Positions 1-9,230 are shown, counted from the stretch's first letter. The stretch is 64,000 bases of DNA from Caballeronia telluris (GCF_001544495.1 NZ_FCNZ02000026.1:27179-91178); one strand, 5' to 3'. Program-made: numbers and translations. Notes: generated from the sequence alone by a model not told the origin.

Positions 1-476
1 TCGGGCGAGCGGGTGTCGCAGCGCTCGACGGCCTGCACGAGACCATGTCCCGGCTGGCAGATGAAGCGGCAATCGGCCGCGTAACGGTCGAGGAGCGCCT
101 GGAAGCGCAGGCTGCGCAAGGTGACGGCGGTCGCAAGCACCCCGACGACACGCGTCTTCGACAATGCCGCGGCCGGTTTGACACCGGGTTCCACGCCGAT
201 CAGCGGAATGGACAGCCGCTCGCGCACGAACGCGATCGACTGCGCGGTCGCCGTATTGCATGCGACGACCAACGCCTTGGCCCCGCGCGCGACGAGCCAT
301 TGGCCGATTGCCATCGTGCGGTCGACGATGAAATCGTCGTCGCGCTCGCCATACGGCGCATAGCGCGAGTCGGCGACGTAGACGAGCGGTTCGTGCGGGA
401 GCGCTGTGCGCACCGCGCGCAACACGGACAGCCCGCCGAGCCCGGAATCGAAAACGCCCACGGGCGCGCTCGTCAC
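1..476 (-). CDS. murI: Glutamate racemase MurI, partial (3' end beyond window)
   Basis: Converts L-glutamate to D-glutamate for peptidoglycan synthesis in the cytoplasm. Reading the minus strand gives about 158 residues that open with VGVFDSGLGGLSVL, the family's N-terminal Asp motif, and continue through VVACNTATAQS, which holds the first catalytic cysteine, to CQPGHGLVQAVE. The second catalytic cysteine lies past the window edge. No ATG is in frame; I chose the GTG at 476. A second in-frame GTG at 527 is possible and would add 17 residues, and the frame is closed just above it by the bacterioferritin TAA. The gene follows bfr on the same strand at short distance, so read-through from bfr is likely. 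Family assignment is firm; the start is uncertain. Confidence 0.93.
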   Translation of the reverse strand, partial: MTSAPVGVFDSGLGGLSVLRAVRTALPHEPLVYVADSRYAPYGERDDDFIVDRTMAIGQWLVARGAKALVVACNTATAQSIAFVRERLSIPLIGVEPGVKPAAALSKTRVVGVLATAVTLRSLRFQALLDRYAADCRFICQPGHGLVQAVERCDTRSP

Positions 477-539
477 GGAGACGGCGCGCTCGAAGGATGA
501 GTTGGTTTGCGAAACGGACAACGACACGATGCGCGAGAC

Positions 540-1016
540 TTATTCGCCTTCGCCCATCATGGTTTGCTGGTAATTCTGAATACCGACCTTGTCGATCAGA
601 TCGAGTTGCGTTTCGAGCCAGTCGATGTGCTCTTCGGTATCGTCGAGAATCTTCACGAAAATTTCACGCGAGACAAAATCGCGCACCGATTCGCAATAAA
701 CGATTGCTTCCTTGCACGTGCTTTGCGAAATCTGCTCGAGCTTCAGGTCGCATTCGAGAATCTCTTTTGTCTCTTCGCCGATCAGGAGCTTATGCAGATC
801 CTGCAGATTTGGCAGGCCGTCGAGCATGAATACACGCTGGATCAGCCAGTCGGCGTGCTTCATTTCGCCGATGGATTCGTCGTATTCGTGCTTGTTCAGG
901 CGCTCCAGGCCCCAATGCTTGTACATCCGGGCGTGCAGGAAGTATTGATTGATCGCAGTCAGCTCGTTTTTCAACTGCGAGTTCAGGTATTCGATGACTT
1001 TCGGGTCGCCTTGCAT
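540..1016 (-). CDS. bfr: Bacterioferritin
   Basis: Iron-storage ferritin of 158 residues that forms 24-subunit heme-binding shells in the cytoplasm. The family's residues are visible: ferroxidase ligands E18, E51, H54, E94 and H130, the core tyrosine Y25, and heme ligand M52. Aligned to E. coli Bfr, the sixth ferroxidase ligand, E127, is Thr here (sequence D-D-T-E-E-H, residues 125-130), with E128 and E129 next to it. This may be a betaproteobacterial variant. No bfd ferredoxin gene is adjacent. murI lies directly downstream on the same strand. The ATG start gives the standard family length. Confidence 0.97.
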   Translation of the reverse strand: MQGDPKVIEYLNSQLKNELTAINQYFLHARMYKHWGLERLNKHEYDESIGEMKHADWLIQRVFMLDGLPNLQDLHKLLIGEETKEILECDLKLEQISQSTCKEAIVYCESVRDFVSREIFVKILDDTEEHIDWLETQLDLIDKVGIQNYQQTMMGEGE

Positions 1017-1158
1017 GATTGTCCTTGTTCGGGGCGTACTACTTCTCGGAATCTTTGAACCATAAACCTTACAGCGAAGATTGCCAAGGTTGGATAAAAA
1101 TCTTTTGTTTCAGATGAAAATGAGAACGAATCTCTTTATCGGAAGATTCCTAGTTAAT
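1017..1158 (-). promoter_or_regulatory. Upstream region of bfr; only a weak Fur-like match
   Basis: This AT-richer stretch should carry the bfr promoter. A 15-base match to the 7-1-7 Fur consensus occurs around 1113-1137 (TGAAAATGAGAACGA and an overlapping copy), but only about 9 of 14 positions fit, so Fur control is not established. No other element is clear. Confidence 0.25.
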
Positions 1159-1188
1159 AAAAAACCGGGCGATCATGCCCGGTTTTTT
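1159..1188 (-). terminator. Rho-independent terminator of the fumarase gene
   Basis: A perfect inverted repeat, AAAACCGGGC / GCCCGGTTTT, with a 6-base loop is flanked by T-runs on both strands. It lies 31 bases beyond the fumarase stop codon on the minus strand, and before the bfr promoter, so it most likely ends the fumarase transcript. Confidence 0.85.
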
Positions 1189-1219
1189 CATAGGCGGATA
1201 TTGATTAGACGGTCCCGCA

Positions 1220-2755
1220 TCAGACAGTCGCGACCGGAATCTTGCCGATCTTCGCCTGCCATTCGGCCGGCCCCGTCTTGTGTACCGACGTGCCCGACGA
1301 ATCGACCGCGACCGTCACCGGCATGTCCTGCACGTCGAACTCGTAGATCGCTTCCATGCCGAGGTCCTCGAACGCGACGACTTTCGCGTGGCGGATCGCC
1401 TTCGAGACCAGATACGCCGCGCCGCCGACCGCCATCAGGTAGGCCGCGTTGTGCTTCTTGATCGCCTCGATCGCGACCGGGCCGCGCTCGGCCTTGCCGA
1501 TCATCGAGATGAGGCCGGTCTGGGAAAGCATCAGTTCGGTGAACTTGTCCATGCGCGTCGCGGTGGTCGGGCCCGCCGGGCCGACGACTTCGTCGTGTAC
1601 CGGATCGACCGGGCCGACGTAATAGATCACACGATTCTTGAAATCGACCGGCAGTTTTTCGCCCTTCGCCAGCATGTCGGCGATGCGCTTGTGCGCGGCG
1701 TCCCGGCCCGTGAGCATCTTGCCGGAGAGCAAGAGCGTCTGGCCCGGCTTCCACGCGGCGACCTGCTCGGGCGTCAGCGTGTTCAGGTCGACGCGCTGGC
1801 TCGTTTCCGTGTTCGGCTCCCAGTTCACCTTCGGCCACGCGTCGAGCGACGGCGCTTCGAGCTTCGCGACGCCCGAGCCGTCGAGCGTGAAGTGCGCGTG
1901 GCGCGTCGCCGCGCAGTTCGGGATGATCGCGATCGGCTTCGATGCCGCGTGCGTCGGCGCCGCCATGATCTTGACGTCAAGCACGGTGGCAAGGCCGCCG
2001 AGACCCTGCGCGCCGATGCCGAGCGCATTGACCTTCTCGTGCAGCTCGATGCGCAGTTCCTCGATCCAGTCTTTCGGGCCGCGCGCGATGATGTCCTGAA
2101 TGTCGATCGGGTCCATGAGCGACTCCTTCGCCATCACCATCGCCTTTTCGGCCGTGCCGCCGATGCCGATGCCGAGCATGCCCGGCGGGCACCAGCCGGC
2201 GCCCATGGTCGGCACGGTCTTGAGAATCCAGTCGACGATCGAATCGGACGGATTCAGCATCGCGAACTTCGACTTGTTCTCCGAGCCGCCGCCCTTCGCC
2301 GCCACCTGCACGTCGACCTTGTCGCCCGGCACGATCTCGTAGTGGATCACGGCCGGCGTGTTGTCCTTCGTGTTCTTGCGTCCGCCCTCGGGCGGGCTCA
2401 CGATCGACGCGCGCAGCACGTTGTCCGGGTTCAGGTAACCGCGGCGCACGCCTTCGTTGATCATCTCGGTGACGCCCATCGTGGCGCTGCCGTTTTCACT
2501 TGCCCAGCGCACGTCCATGCCGACCTTCACGAAGACCGTGACGATGCCGGTGTCCTGGCAGATCGGCCGGCGGCCTTCCGCGCACATGCGGCTGTTGGTC
2601 AGGATCTGCGCGATCGCGTCCTTCGCGGCCGGGCTTTCTTCCAGCTCATAGGCGCGGCCGAGCGCCTGGATGTAATCGAGCGGATGGTAGTAGCTGATGT
2701 GCTGGAGCGAATCGGCGATGCTCTGGATCAGGTCTTCCTGTTTGATGACGGTCAT
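1220..2755 (-). CDS. fumA: Fumarate hydratase, class I (iron-sulfur type)
   Basis: Interconverts fumarate and malate in the TCA cycle. The 511-residue protein matches the single-chain class I fumarase family, with the N-terminal alpha domain followed by the beta domain. Three cysteines in conserved settings should hold the 4Fe-4S cluster: C66 (ICQDTG), C189 (WCPPGMLG) and C281 (NCAATRHAH). Other family motifs are present, including PPEGGRKNT and APTHAASKP. A GTE-type substrate loop (SSGTSVHKTGP) lies near the C-terminus. The ATG start gives the usual length. The next upstream gene on this strand is the UPF0114 membrane protein, 59 bases away, so the two may share a transcript. Confidence 0.95.
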   Translation of the reverse strand: MTVIKQEDLIQSIADSLQHISYYHPLDYIQALGRAYELEESPAAKDAIAQILTNSRMCAEGRRPICQDTGIVTVFVKVGMDVRWASENGSATMGVTEMINEGVRRGYLNPDNVLRASIVSPPEGGRKNTKDNTPAVIHYEIVPGDKVDVQVAAKGGGSENKSKFAMLNPSDSIVDWILKTVPTMGAGWCPPGMLGIGIGGTAEKAMVMAKESLMDPIDIQDIIARGPKDWIEELRIELHEKVNALGIGAQGLGGLATVLDVKIMAAPTHAASKPIAIIPNCAATRHAHFTLDGSGVAKLEAPSLDAWPKVNWEPNTETSQRVDLNTLTPEQVAAWKPGQTLLLSGKMLTGRDAAHKRIADMLAKGEKLPVDFKNRVIYYVGPVDPVHDEVVGPAGPTTATRMDKFTELMLSQTGLISMIGKAERGPVAIEAIKKHNAAYLMAVGGAAYLVSKAIRHAKVVAFEDLGMEAIYEFDVQDMPVTVAVDSSGTSVHKTGPAEWQAKIGKIPVATV

Positions 2756-2814
2756 GGCTTGGGCTCTGGGAAGCGTCTTGGGGGACGGAGTCGGTTCGGC
2801 GCTCTGCGGCGCGC

Positions 2815-3393
2815 TCAGTCGGCTGCGCGGGCGGGCGCGGCCGACTCGTTATGGAAATGCTGCGGATGCGTATGCGTGGTCAGGCGGTCGACCCAGGCCA
2901 TGATGAGCGCGGACAGCAGGAACGCGAGGTGGATGAGCACCTGCCACATCACGGCGTTTTGCGAGTGCTGGTCCGGATCGATGAAGGTTTTCAGCAGATG
3001 GATCGACGAGATGCTGATGAGCGCCATCGACAGCTTCACCTTCAGCACGCCCGCGTTGACGTGATCGAGCCATTCGGGCTCGTCCGGATGGCCTTCGACG
3101 CCGAGCCGCGAGACAAAGGTCTCGTAGCCGCCGACGATCACCATGATGAGCAGGTTCGAGATCATCACCACGTCGATCAGGCCGAGCACGACCAGCATGA
3201 TGTTGGTTTCGTCGAGCGTGAAGGCGTGCGAGACGAGGTGCCACACTTCCTTCAGGAACAGCACGACGTAGACGCCCTGCGCGACAATTAGGCCGAGATA
3301 GAGCGGCACCTGGAGCCAGCGGCTCATGAAGATGAGCCTTGGGAGCGGGCCCATCGGGCGGGGCGAGCCGGGGACGTGCTTGGAAACGGACAT
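2815..3393 (-). CDS. UPF0114 (YqhA) family membrane protein
   Basis: A 192-residue inner membrane protein of the UPF0114/YqhA family (TIGR00645). The family core is visible: SRWLQVPLYLGL followed by a second hydrophobic segment around residues 65-88 containing the IDVVMISNLLIMVIVGGYE motif, then SRL, and LKVKLSMALISISSIHLLK. Four membrane segments are expected. The C-terminus is Ala- and His-rich. No biochemical role is established for the family. It precedes fumA on the same strand. Confidence 0.88.
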   Translation of the reverse strand: MSVSKHVPGSPRPMGPLPRLIFMSRWLQVPLYLGLIVAQGVYVVLFLKEVWHLVSHAFTLDETNIMLVVLGLIDVVMISNLLIMVIVGGYETFVSRLGVEGHPDEPEWLDHVNAGVLKVKLSMALISISSIHLLKTFIDPDQHSQNAVMWQVLIHLAFLLSALIMAWVDRLTTHTHPQHFHNESAAPARAAD

Positions 3394-3507
3394 GGGCTTC
3401 AGGTTGGACGAATGCCGGATTGGGGAACCCGCAATTGTAGCGTGTCGATCGTAAGGTTCGCCGAAGGCACCGGCGCGAGGCGAGGGCGCGAGCCAAGGGC
3501 GGCGCGC

Positions 3508-4413
3508 TCAGGAGGCCATCGGCGGAACCTGGCGGGGGCGGATGCTCGCGAGCGCGATGCCCGCGACCACGCACGCGAGCGCGATGCCATGCGCGACGGT
3601 CGGCCGCTCGCCGAGGAACACGATGCCGTACACCGCGGCCGCGATCGGCAGGACGGCCGAGAACACGCCGGCAAGGCTGCCGTCGACGTGCCGGATGCCC
3701 TTCATCCACAGCCAGAACGAGAAGATGCTCGCCGAGAGCCCGTACCACAGCACGAGCGTCCACGTTCCCGCGCCGACGCTCGCGTAGTCGAAGGAGAGGA
3801 GCGCCGGGAGACCCAGCGGCAGCATCAGCAGGAGCCCGAAGCCATGCGTGTACGCGCAGATGTCGATGGCGGGCAGTGTTTCCGTGAGGCGGCGCGAGAG
3901 GATCACGTAGAAGGATTCGCAGCACACGGCGCCGAGCACCATGAGGTTGCCGGCGAGCGAACTCTCCCTGGCCGTGCCTGCGAGCGCGCCGTGCGCACTC
4001 TGCGCGACGTTGATGACGACCACGCCCGCGATCGCCAGCGCGATCGACACGAGTGCGCGGCCGTTCGGCCGCTCCTTGAGAAAGAGCCATGCAAAGAGCG
4101 CGACGACCGCCGGGATCGTGCTCGTGATGACGCCCGCCGCGACCGCGCTCGTGCGCTGCACGCCGTTGAGCATGAGCAGCGTGAACATGAACGTGCCGAA
4201 GAGCGCTTGCAGGAAAAGGTTGATCCATTCGCCGCGCGCGACGCGCTTCATCTTCGACGGCCGAAGGAGCGGCCACAGCACCGCGATGGCGATCACGAAG
4301 CGCAGGAGCGCGAACAGCGTGACAGGAACGAACGCGACGATCGACTTGCCGACACCGACATTGCTGCCGACGAGGAGCATGGCTGCGATAAGGTACAAGG
4401 CGTATCGATTCAA
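3508..4413 (-). CDS. EamA/DMT family transporter
   Basis: A 301-residue drug/metabolite-type inner membrane transporter with about ten hydrophobic segments and two EamA repeats. Typical motifs are the N-terminal membrane segment with LLVGSNVGVGK, the repeat-end segment PAVVALFAWLFLKERP, and its second copy LPIAAAVYGIVFLGERPT. EamA proteins usually export metabolites or amino acids, but the substrate cannot be read from the sequence. It is transcribed away from acs, with a 359-base divergent gap. The ATG gives a start right at the first membrane segment. Confidence 0.85.
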   Translation of the reverse strand: MNRYALYLIAAMLLVGSNVGVGKSIVAFVPVTLFALLRFVIAIAVLWPLLRPSKMKRVARGEWINLFLQALFGTFMFTLLMLNGVQRTSAVAAGVITSTIPAVVALFAWLFLKERPNGRALVSIALAIAGVVVINVAQSAHGALAGTARESSLAGNLMVLGAVCCESFYVILSRRLTETLPAIDICAYTHGFGLLLMLPLGLPALLSFDYASVGAGTWTLVLWYGLSASIFSFWLWMKGIRHVDGSLAGVFSAVLPIAAAVYGIVFLGERPTVAHGIALACVVAGIALASIRPRQVPPMAS

Positions 4414-4772
4414 GCTGGAATCCGGACGGCGAGTTCAGTTACGATTGTAGGGACGTATGCAGGTCGGGCGCTTTACAGCCGCGTGGATCGGAATCCAGGC
4501 GCGCATTGTAGAAGCCGCGCGACCCTCTCGTATACCCCGTGTCGATTGGCGGCGCCGCGTAAGAAGCGGGTAAGGCGAGAGGCTTATCGTGCGGATAAAG
4601 GCCGGACATACAGGTCGACGAACGAACGTGCTGCAGCGCGGCAACGAGCGCTCGTCGACGCAGGAGACACAGTCAGCTGCGAGGCGCGAATGCGCGTCCC
4701 GCGTCAAACGAAACATGCGGCCCGCGCCCACGCGCGCCGACGGTTTTAGAGTCACCATCAAAGGGGTTGTCG
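4414..4772. other. Divergent intergenic region between EamA gene and acs
   Basis: No protein or RNA gene can be supported in these 359 bases. Short open frames on both strands lack any family resemblance. The region must hold the acs promoter and probably the EamA promoter. The acs ribosome binding site AAGGGG is at 4761-4766. No convincing CRP, sigma-54 or operator site was seen. Confidence 0.5.
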
Positions 4773-6755
4773 ATGTCTGCGATTGAATCCGTACTCCAGG
4801 AACGCCGCGTTTTCCCGCCTTCCGACAAGGCTTCGGCCCATGCCGCGATCTCCGGCATGGACGCTTACAAGGCCTTGGCCGACGAAGCCGAACGCGACTA
4901 CGAAGGCTTCTGGGCGCGCATCGCGCGCGAAACGCTCGCGTGGCACAAGCCGTTCACGAAGGTGCTCGACGAATCGAACGCGCCGTTCTACACCTGGTTC
5001 GAGGACGGCGAACTCAACGCGTCGTACAACTGCATCGACCGTCACGTCGAAGCGGGCAACGGCGCGAAGAACGCGATCATCTTCGAAGCGGACGACGGCA
5101 CCGTCACCAACGTCACGTATCAGGACCTGCTCGGCCGCGTATGCCGCTTCGCGAACGCGCTGAAGAAGCAGGGCGTGAAGAAGGGCGACCGCGTCGTGAT
5201 CTATCTGCCGATGTCGGTGGAAGGCGTCGTCGCGATGCAGGCCTGCGCGCGCATCGGCGCGACGCATTCGGTCGTGTTCGGCGGGTTCTCGTCGAAGTCG
5301 CTCAACGAGCGGCTCGTCGACGTGGGCGCGGTCGCGCTCATCACCGCCGACGAACAGATGCGCGGCGGCAAGGCGTTGCCGCTCAAAAACATCGCGGACG
5401 AAGCGCTCGCGGCCGGCGGCTGCGAGGCGGTGAAGAACGTGATCGTCTATCGCAGGACGGGCGGCAAGGTCGCGTGGACCGAAGGCCGCGACCAATGGAT
5501 GCACGAACTCGTCGCGAACGAATCGGACCAGTGCGAGCCGGAATGGGTGAGCGCCGAGCATCCGCTCTTCATCCTCTACACGTCGGGTTCGACGGGCAAG
5601 CCGAAGGGCGTGCAGCACAGCACTGGCGGCATCCTGCTGTGGGCCGCGCAGACCATGAAGTGGACGTTCGACATGAAGCCGGACGACGTCTTCTGGTGTA
5701 CTGCCGATATCGGCTGGATCACGGGACACAGCTACATCACCTACGGGCCGCCCGCGATCGGCGCGACCCAGGTCATGTTCGAAGGCGTGCCGACGTATCC
5801 GAACGCGGGCCGCTTCTGGGAGATGATCGCGAAGCACAAGGTCACGATCTTCTACACCGCGCCCACCGCGATCCGCTCGCTCATCAAGGTGTCCGAAGCG
5901 GACGCGAAGGTGCATCCGAAGAGCTATGACCTGTCGACGCTGCGCATCCTCGGCACGGTCGGCGAGCCGATCAATCCGGAAGCGTGGATGTGGTATCACG
6001 AGAACGTCGGCGGCGGGAAGTGCCCGATCGTCGATACGTGGTGGCAGACCGAAACCGGCGGGCACATGATCACGCCGCTGCCGGGCGCGACGCCGCTCGT
6101 GCCGGGTTCGTGCACGCTGCCGCTGCCGGGCATCATGGCGGCGATCGTCGACGAAACCGGGCAGGACGTGCCGAACGGGCAGGGCGGCATCCTGGTTGTG
6201 AAGCGCCCTTGGCCGTCGATGCTGCGCAACGTGTGGGGCGACCCGAAGCGCTATCAGACGAGCTACTTTCCCGAAGAACTCGGCGGCAAGCTGTATCTCG
6301 CCGGCGACGGCGCCGTGCGCGACAAGGACACCGGCTATTTCACGATCATGGGCCGTATCGACGACGTGCTGAACGTCTCCGGTCACCGGCTCGGCACGAT
6401 GGAAATCGAGTCCGCGCTGGTCGCGAATCCGCTCGTCGCGGAAGCGGCGGTCGTCGGCCGTCCGGACGACACGACGGGCGAAGCGGTCGTCGCGTTCGTG
6501 GTGCTCAAGCGTGAGCGTCCCGAGGGCGAGGAGGGCACGAAGATCGCGAACGAGTTGCGCGCGTGGGTCGCGAAGGAGATCGGTCCGATCGCGAAGCCCA
6601 AGGACATCCGCTTCGGCGAGAACCTGCCGAAGACGCGTTCGGGCAAGATCATGCGGCGCCTGTTGCGCTCGCTCGCGAAGGGCGAGGCGATCACGCAGGA
6701 CGTCTCGACGCTCGAAAATCCCGCGATTCTCGACCAGCTCGGCGAAGCGAAATGA
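4773..6755 (+). CDS. acs: Acetyl-CoA synthetase (AMP-forming)
   Basis: Activates acetate to acetyl-CoA with ATP in two steps via acetyl-AMP. The 660-residue protein has the N-terminal ACAS domain, the P-loop YTSGSTGKPKG, the WWQTETGG substrate and AMP motif, the hinge region GRIDDVLNVSGHR, and PKTRSGKIMRR at the C-terminus, whose second Lys is the known acetylation site. I chose ATG 4773, six bases after AAGGGG; a TTG two codons earlier is a worse fit. The DUF4212/symporter pair downstream suggests coupled acetate uptake and activation. A strong terminator separates acs from that pair. Confidence 0.97.
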   Translation: MSAIESVLQERRVFPPSDKASAHAAISGMDAYKALADEAERDYEGFWARIARETLAWHKPFTKVLDESNAPFYTWFEDGELNASYNCIDRHVEAGNGAKNAIIFEADDGTVTNVTYQDLLGRVCRFANALKKQGVKKGDRVVIYLPMSVEGVVAMQACARIGATHSVVFGGFSSKSLNERLVDVGAVALITADEQMRGGKALPLKNIADEALAAGGCEAVKNVIVYRRTGGKVAWTEGRDQWMHELVANESDQCEPEWVSAEHPLFILYTSGSTGKPKGVQHSTGGILLWAAQTMKWTFDMKPDDVFWCTADIGWITGHSYITYGPPAIGATQVMFEGVPTYPNAGRFWEMIAKHKVTIFYTAPTAIRSLIKVSEADAKVHPKSYDLSTLRILGTVGEPINPEAWMWYHENVGGGKCPIVDTWWQTETGGHMITPLPGATPLVPGSCTLPLPGIMAAIVDETGQDVPNGQGGILVVKRPWPSMLRNVWGDPKRYQTSYFPEELGGKLYLAGDGAVRDKDTGYFTIMGRIDDVLNVSGHRLGTMEIESALVANPLVAEAAVVGRPDDTTGEAVVAFVVLKRERPEGEEGTKIANELRAWVAKEIGPIAKPKDIRFGENLPKTRSGKIMRRLLRSLAKGEAITQDVSTLENPAILDQLGEAK

Positions 6756-6776
6756 ACCTTCGCGGTTGACTGCTCG

Positions 6777-6810
6777 TGCAAAACGGCTGCCCTCGGGCAG
6801 CCGTTTTGCA
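6777..6810 (+). terminator. Terminator after acs
   Basis: A perfect 15-base inverted repeat (TGCAAAACGGCTGCC) with a 4-base loop begins 22 bases after the acs stop. It is A-rich on the left arm and T-rich on the right arm, as in an intrinsic terminator. Confidence 0.85.
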
Positions 6811-6863
6811 TTGCAGCGGTCGATCCTGATTGCCCGCGCGGCGCGGTTTTGGTAAACAGTCGC

Positions 6864-7190
6864 ATGCCCGTCGAGACCCCTTCCCAAAGCTCGCCCGAAG
6901 CGCCGCCCGTATCGGCCGCGATGGCGCGCGCGCATCGCGCTTACTGGCGCTTCAACGTCGCGCTGATCGCCGTGCTGATGGCGGTCGGCTTCGTCGTGTC
7001 GTTCGGCTTGCCGCTCGTGGCGTCGCGGCTCGAAGACGTGCGTATCGCGGGCTTCCCGCTGCCGTTCTACTTCGGCGCACAGGGCGCGATCCTCGTGTAT
7101 GTCGCGCTGATCGTCGTCTATATCGTGCTGATGCAGTTCGCCGATGCGCGCCTTTTGCGAGCCTCGCGCGCGGCCGGCGGGCAGACATGA
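6864..7190 (+). CDS. DUF4212 small membrane subunit of a sodium/solute symporter
   Basis: A 108-residue protein with two membrane segments (around residues 29-50 and 70-92) of the DUF4212 family (TIGR03647). Members sit directly upstream of VC_2705-type sodium:solute symporters and are thought to be their partner subunit. The family pattern AHRAYWRFN and PLPFYFGAQGAILVYVALI is present. The ATG at 6864 fits better than a TTG five codons upstream. Its stop overlaps the symporter ATG (ATGA), which implies translational coupling. Confidence 0.88.
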   Translation: MPVETPSQSSPEAPPVSAAMARAHRAYWRFNVALIAVLMAVGFVVSFGLPLVASRLEDVRIAGFPLPFYFGAQGAILVYVALIVVYIVLMQFADARLLRASRAAGGQT

Positions 7191-9223
7191 AGCTGACCAA
7201 CCGCCTGATCGTCTACTACGCGCTCTATACGGTCGGCTTTTTCTTCTTCATCTTCGTGATGGAGCGCATCGAGCGCGTGACCGGGCCCGGCATGTGGATC
7301 GGCTACGTGTTCCTGTTCGTGCCGATCGCGGTCTATGCGGTGATCGGCCTTTTATCGCGCACATCGGATCTCGTCGAATACTACGTCGCGGGGCGGCGCG
7401 TGCCGTCCGCGTTCAACGGCATGGCGACGGCGGCCGACTGGTTGTCGGCGGCATCGTTCATCGGATTGGCTGGCTCGATCTACGCGAGCGGCTACGACGG
7501 CCTCGCCTACGTGATGGGCTGGACGAGCGGCTACTGCCTCGTCGCGTTCCTGCTCGCGCCCTACGTGCGCAAGCTCGCGCGCTACACGATCCCCGATTTC
7601 CTCGGCACGCGCTTCTCCAGCAACCTCGTGCGCGGACTCGCCGCGTTCGCCGCGATCCTCTGTTCGTTCGTCTATCTCGTCGCGCAGATCCAGGGCATCG
7701 GGCTGATCGCGTCGCGCTTCATCGGCATCGACTTCGCGATCGGTATCTTCTGCGGGCTCGCGGGCATTCTCGTGTGCTCGTTTCTCGGCGGCATGCGCGC
7801 CGTCACGTGGACGCAGGTCGCGCAGTACATCATCCTCATCAGCGCGATGCTGATCCCGGTTTCGATGATCGCGCATCGCGAAGGGCTCGGCTGGCTGCCG
7901 CAACTGAACTACGGACGCGTGATGGAGCGCGTCGAATCGCTCGAACGGATGGTCGCGCAATCGCCCGAGGAAGCGCGTGTGCGCGACGACTACCGCCGGC
8001 AGGCCGCGCAAATCCAGACGCGGATCGACACGCTGCCGCAGTCGTATCGCAGCGAGTACGGGCGGCTCGTGTACGAGATCGCGGAACTGCGGCGGCATAA
8101 CGGGCCGCTGCGCGAGATCAGCGCGCGCGAGCGCGAACTCGAAGCGTTCCCGAAAGATCCCGCCGACGCGCTCGCCAAATGGTCGCGCGAGCGCGATGCG
8201 CTGCTCGAACGCGTGGCCGCGCCCGTGCCGATGGCGCAGGCGTTTCCGGTCGCCTCAAAGGGTCGTGCTGAGGAGGAGAGCCAGCGCGTGCATCAGCGCA
8301 ATTTCCTGTCGCTGCTTTTGTGCCTGTCGCTCGGCACGGCGAGCCTGCCACACATCCTCACGCGCTATAACACGACGACCTCGGTGGCCTCGGCGCGGCG
8401 CTCGGTCGGCTGGACCCTCTTCTTCGTCGCGCTTTTCTATCTGACGGTGCCCGTGCTCGCGGTGCTGATCAAGCACGAGATTCTGTCGGGGCTCGTCGGG
8501 CACCGGTTCGTCGATCTGCCGCAATGGGTCATGCAATGGCGCAAGGTCGAGCCGTACCTGATCCGCATCACCGATGTGAACGGCGACGGCATCGTGCGCT
8601 GGGCCGGCATCCAGATGCAGCCGGACATGGTCGTGCTCGCCGCGCCCGAAATTGCCGGGCTGCCGTATGTGATTTCGGGGCTGATCGCGGCGGGCGCGCT
8701 GGCGGCGGCGCTTTCGACGGCGGACGGTCTGTTGCTCACGATCGCCAACGCGCTCTCGCACGACGTGTATTACTGCATGGTCGACCGGAACGCGACGAGC
8801 CAGCGGCGCGTGACGATATCGAAGATTCTGCTGCTTGGCGTGGCGCTGTTCGCGTCCTATGTGGCGTCGCTGAATACGGGGAATATTCTGTTTCTGGTGG
8901 GGGCGGCGTTTTCGCTGGCGGCGTCGAGTCTCTTTCCGGTGCTCGTGCTCGGCGTCTTCTGGAAGCGCACGACCCGGCGCGGCGCGGTGGCGGGGATGAT
9001 GGCGGGGCTCGTCGTGTGCGTTTATTACATCGTCTCGACGTATCCGTTCTTCACGCAGATGACGGGTTTCGCGGGCGCGCGATGGTTCGGTATCGAGCCG
9101 ATCAGCTCGGGCGTGTTTGGCGTGCCGGCGGGATTCGCCGTGGCGATTGCGGTGAGCCTCTTCGACCGCGACAAGCCCGATGCGTATACGCGCGCGCTCG
9201 TGGACTATATCCGGCACCCGTAG
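7187..9223 (+). CDS. Sodium:solute symporter, VC_2705-like (probable acetate/short organic acid uptake)
   Basis: A 678-residue SSF-family membrane transporter. The N-terminus carries membrane segments and EYYVAGRRVPSAFNGMATAADWLSAASF, and the C-terminal half has SLLLCLSLGTASLPHILTRY and AALSTADGLLLTIANALSHD, both typical of the ActP-related VC_2705 subfamily. Between two membrane segments, residues about 246-372 form a charged, helical, coiled-coil-like insert. D463-G468 (DVNGDG) resembles a calcium loop but lacks the acidic residue at position 12. Neighbours (acs, DUF4212) point to acetate or a related acid as substrate; this is inference. Coupled to the upstream gene by ATGA. Confidence 0.9.
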   Translation: MKLTNRLIVYYALYTVGFFFFIFVMERIERVTGPGMWIGYVFLFVPIAVYAVIGLLSRTSDLVEYYVAGRRVPSAFNGMATAADWLSAASFIGLAGSIYASGYDGLAYVMGWTSGYCLVAFLLAPYVRKLARYTIPDFLGTRFSSNLVRGLAAFAAILCSFVYLVAQIQGIGLIASRFIGIDFAIGIFCGLAGILVCSFLGGMRAVTWTQVAQYIILISAMLIPVSMIAHREGLGWLPQLNYGRVMERVESLERMVAQSPEEARVRDDYRRQAAQIQTRIDTLPQSYRSEYGRLVYEIAELRRHNGPLREISARERELEAFPKDPADALAKWSRERDALLERVAAPVPMAQAFPVASKGRAEEESQRVHQRNFLSLLLCLSLGTASLPHILTRYNTTTSVASARRSVGWTLFFVALFYLTVPVLAVLIKHEILSGLVGHRFVDLPQWVMQWRKVEPYLIRITDVNGDGIVRWAGIQMQPDMVVLAAPEIAGLPYVISGLIAAGALAAALSTADGLLLTIANALSHDVYYCMVDRNATSQRRVTISKILLLGVALFASYVASLNTGNILFLVGAAFSLAASSLFPVLVLGVFWKRTTRRGAVAGMMAGLVVCVYYIVSTYPFFTQMTGFAGARWFGIEPISSGVFGVPAGFAVAIAVSLFDRDKPDAYTRALVDYIRHP

Positions 9224-9230
9224 GCAGGGG

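Noticed and set aside
4758..6935. Long minus-strand open frame (725 residues) opposite acs
   Set aside because: It is antisense to a clear acetyl-CoA synthetase; its residue make-up (many Arg, Asp, Ala) is typical of the reverse frame of GC-rich genes and it has no family match that I can see.
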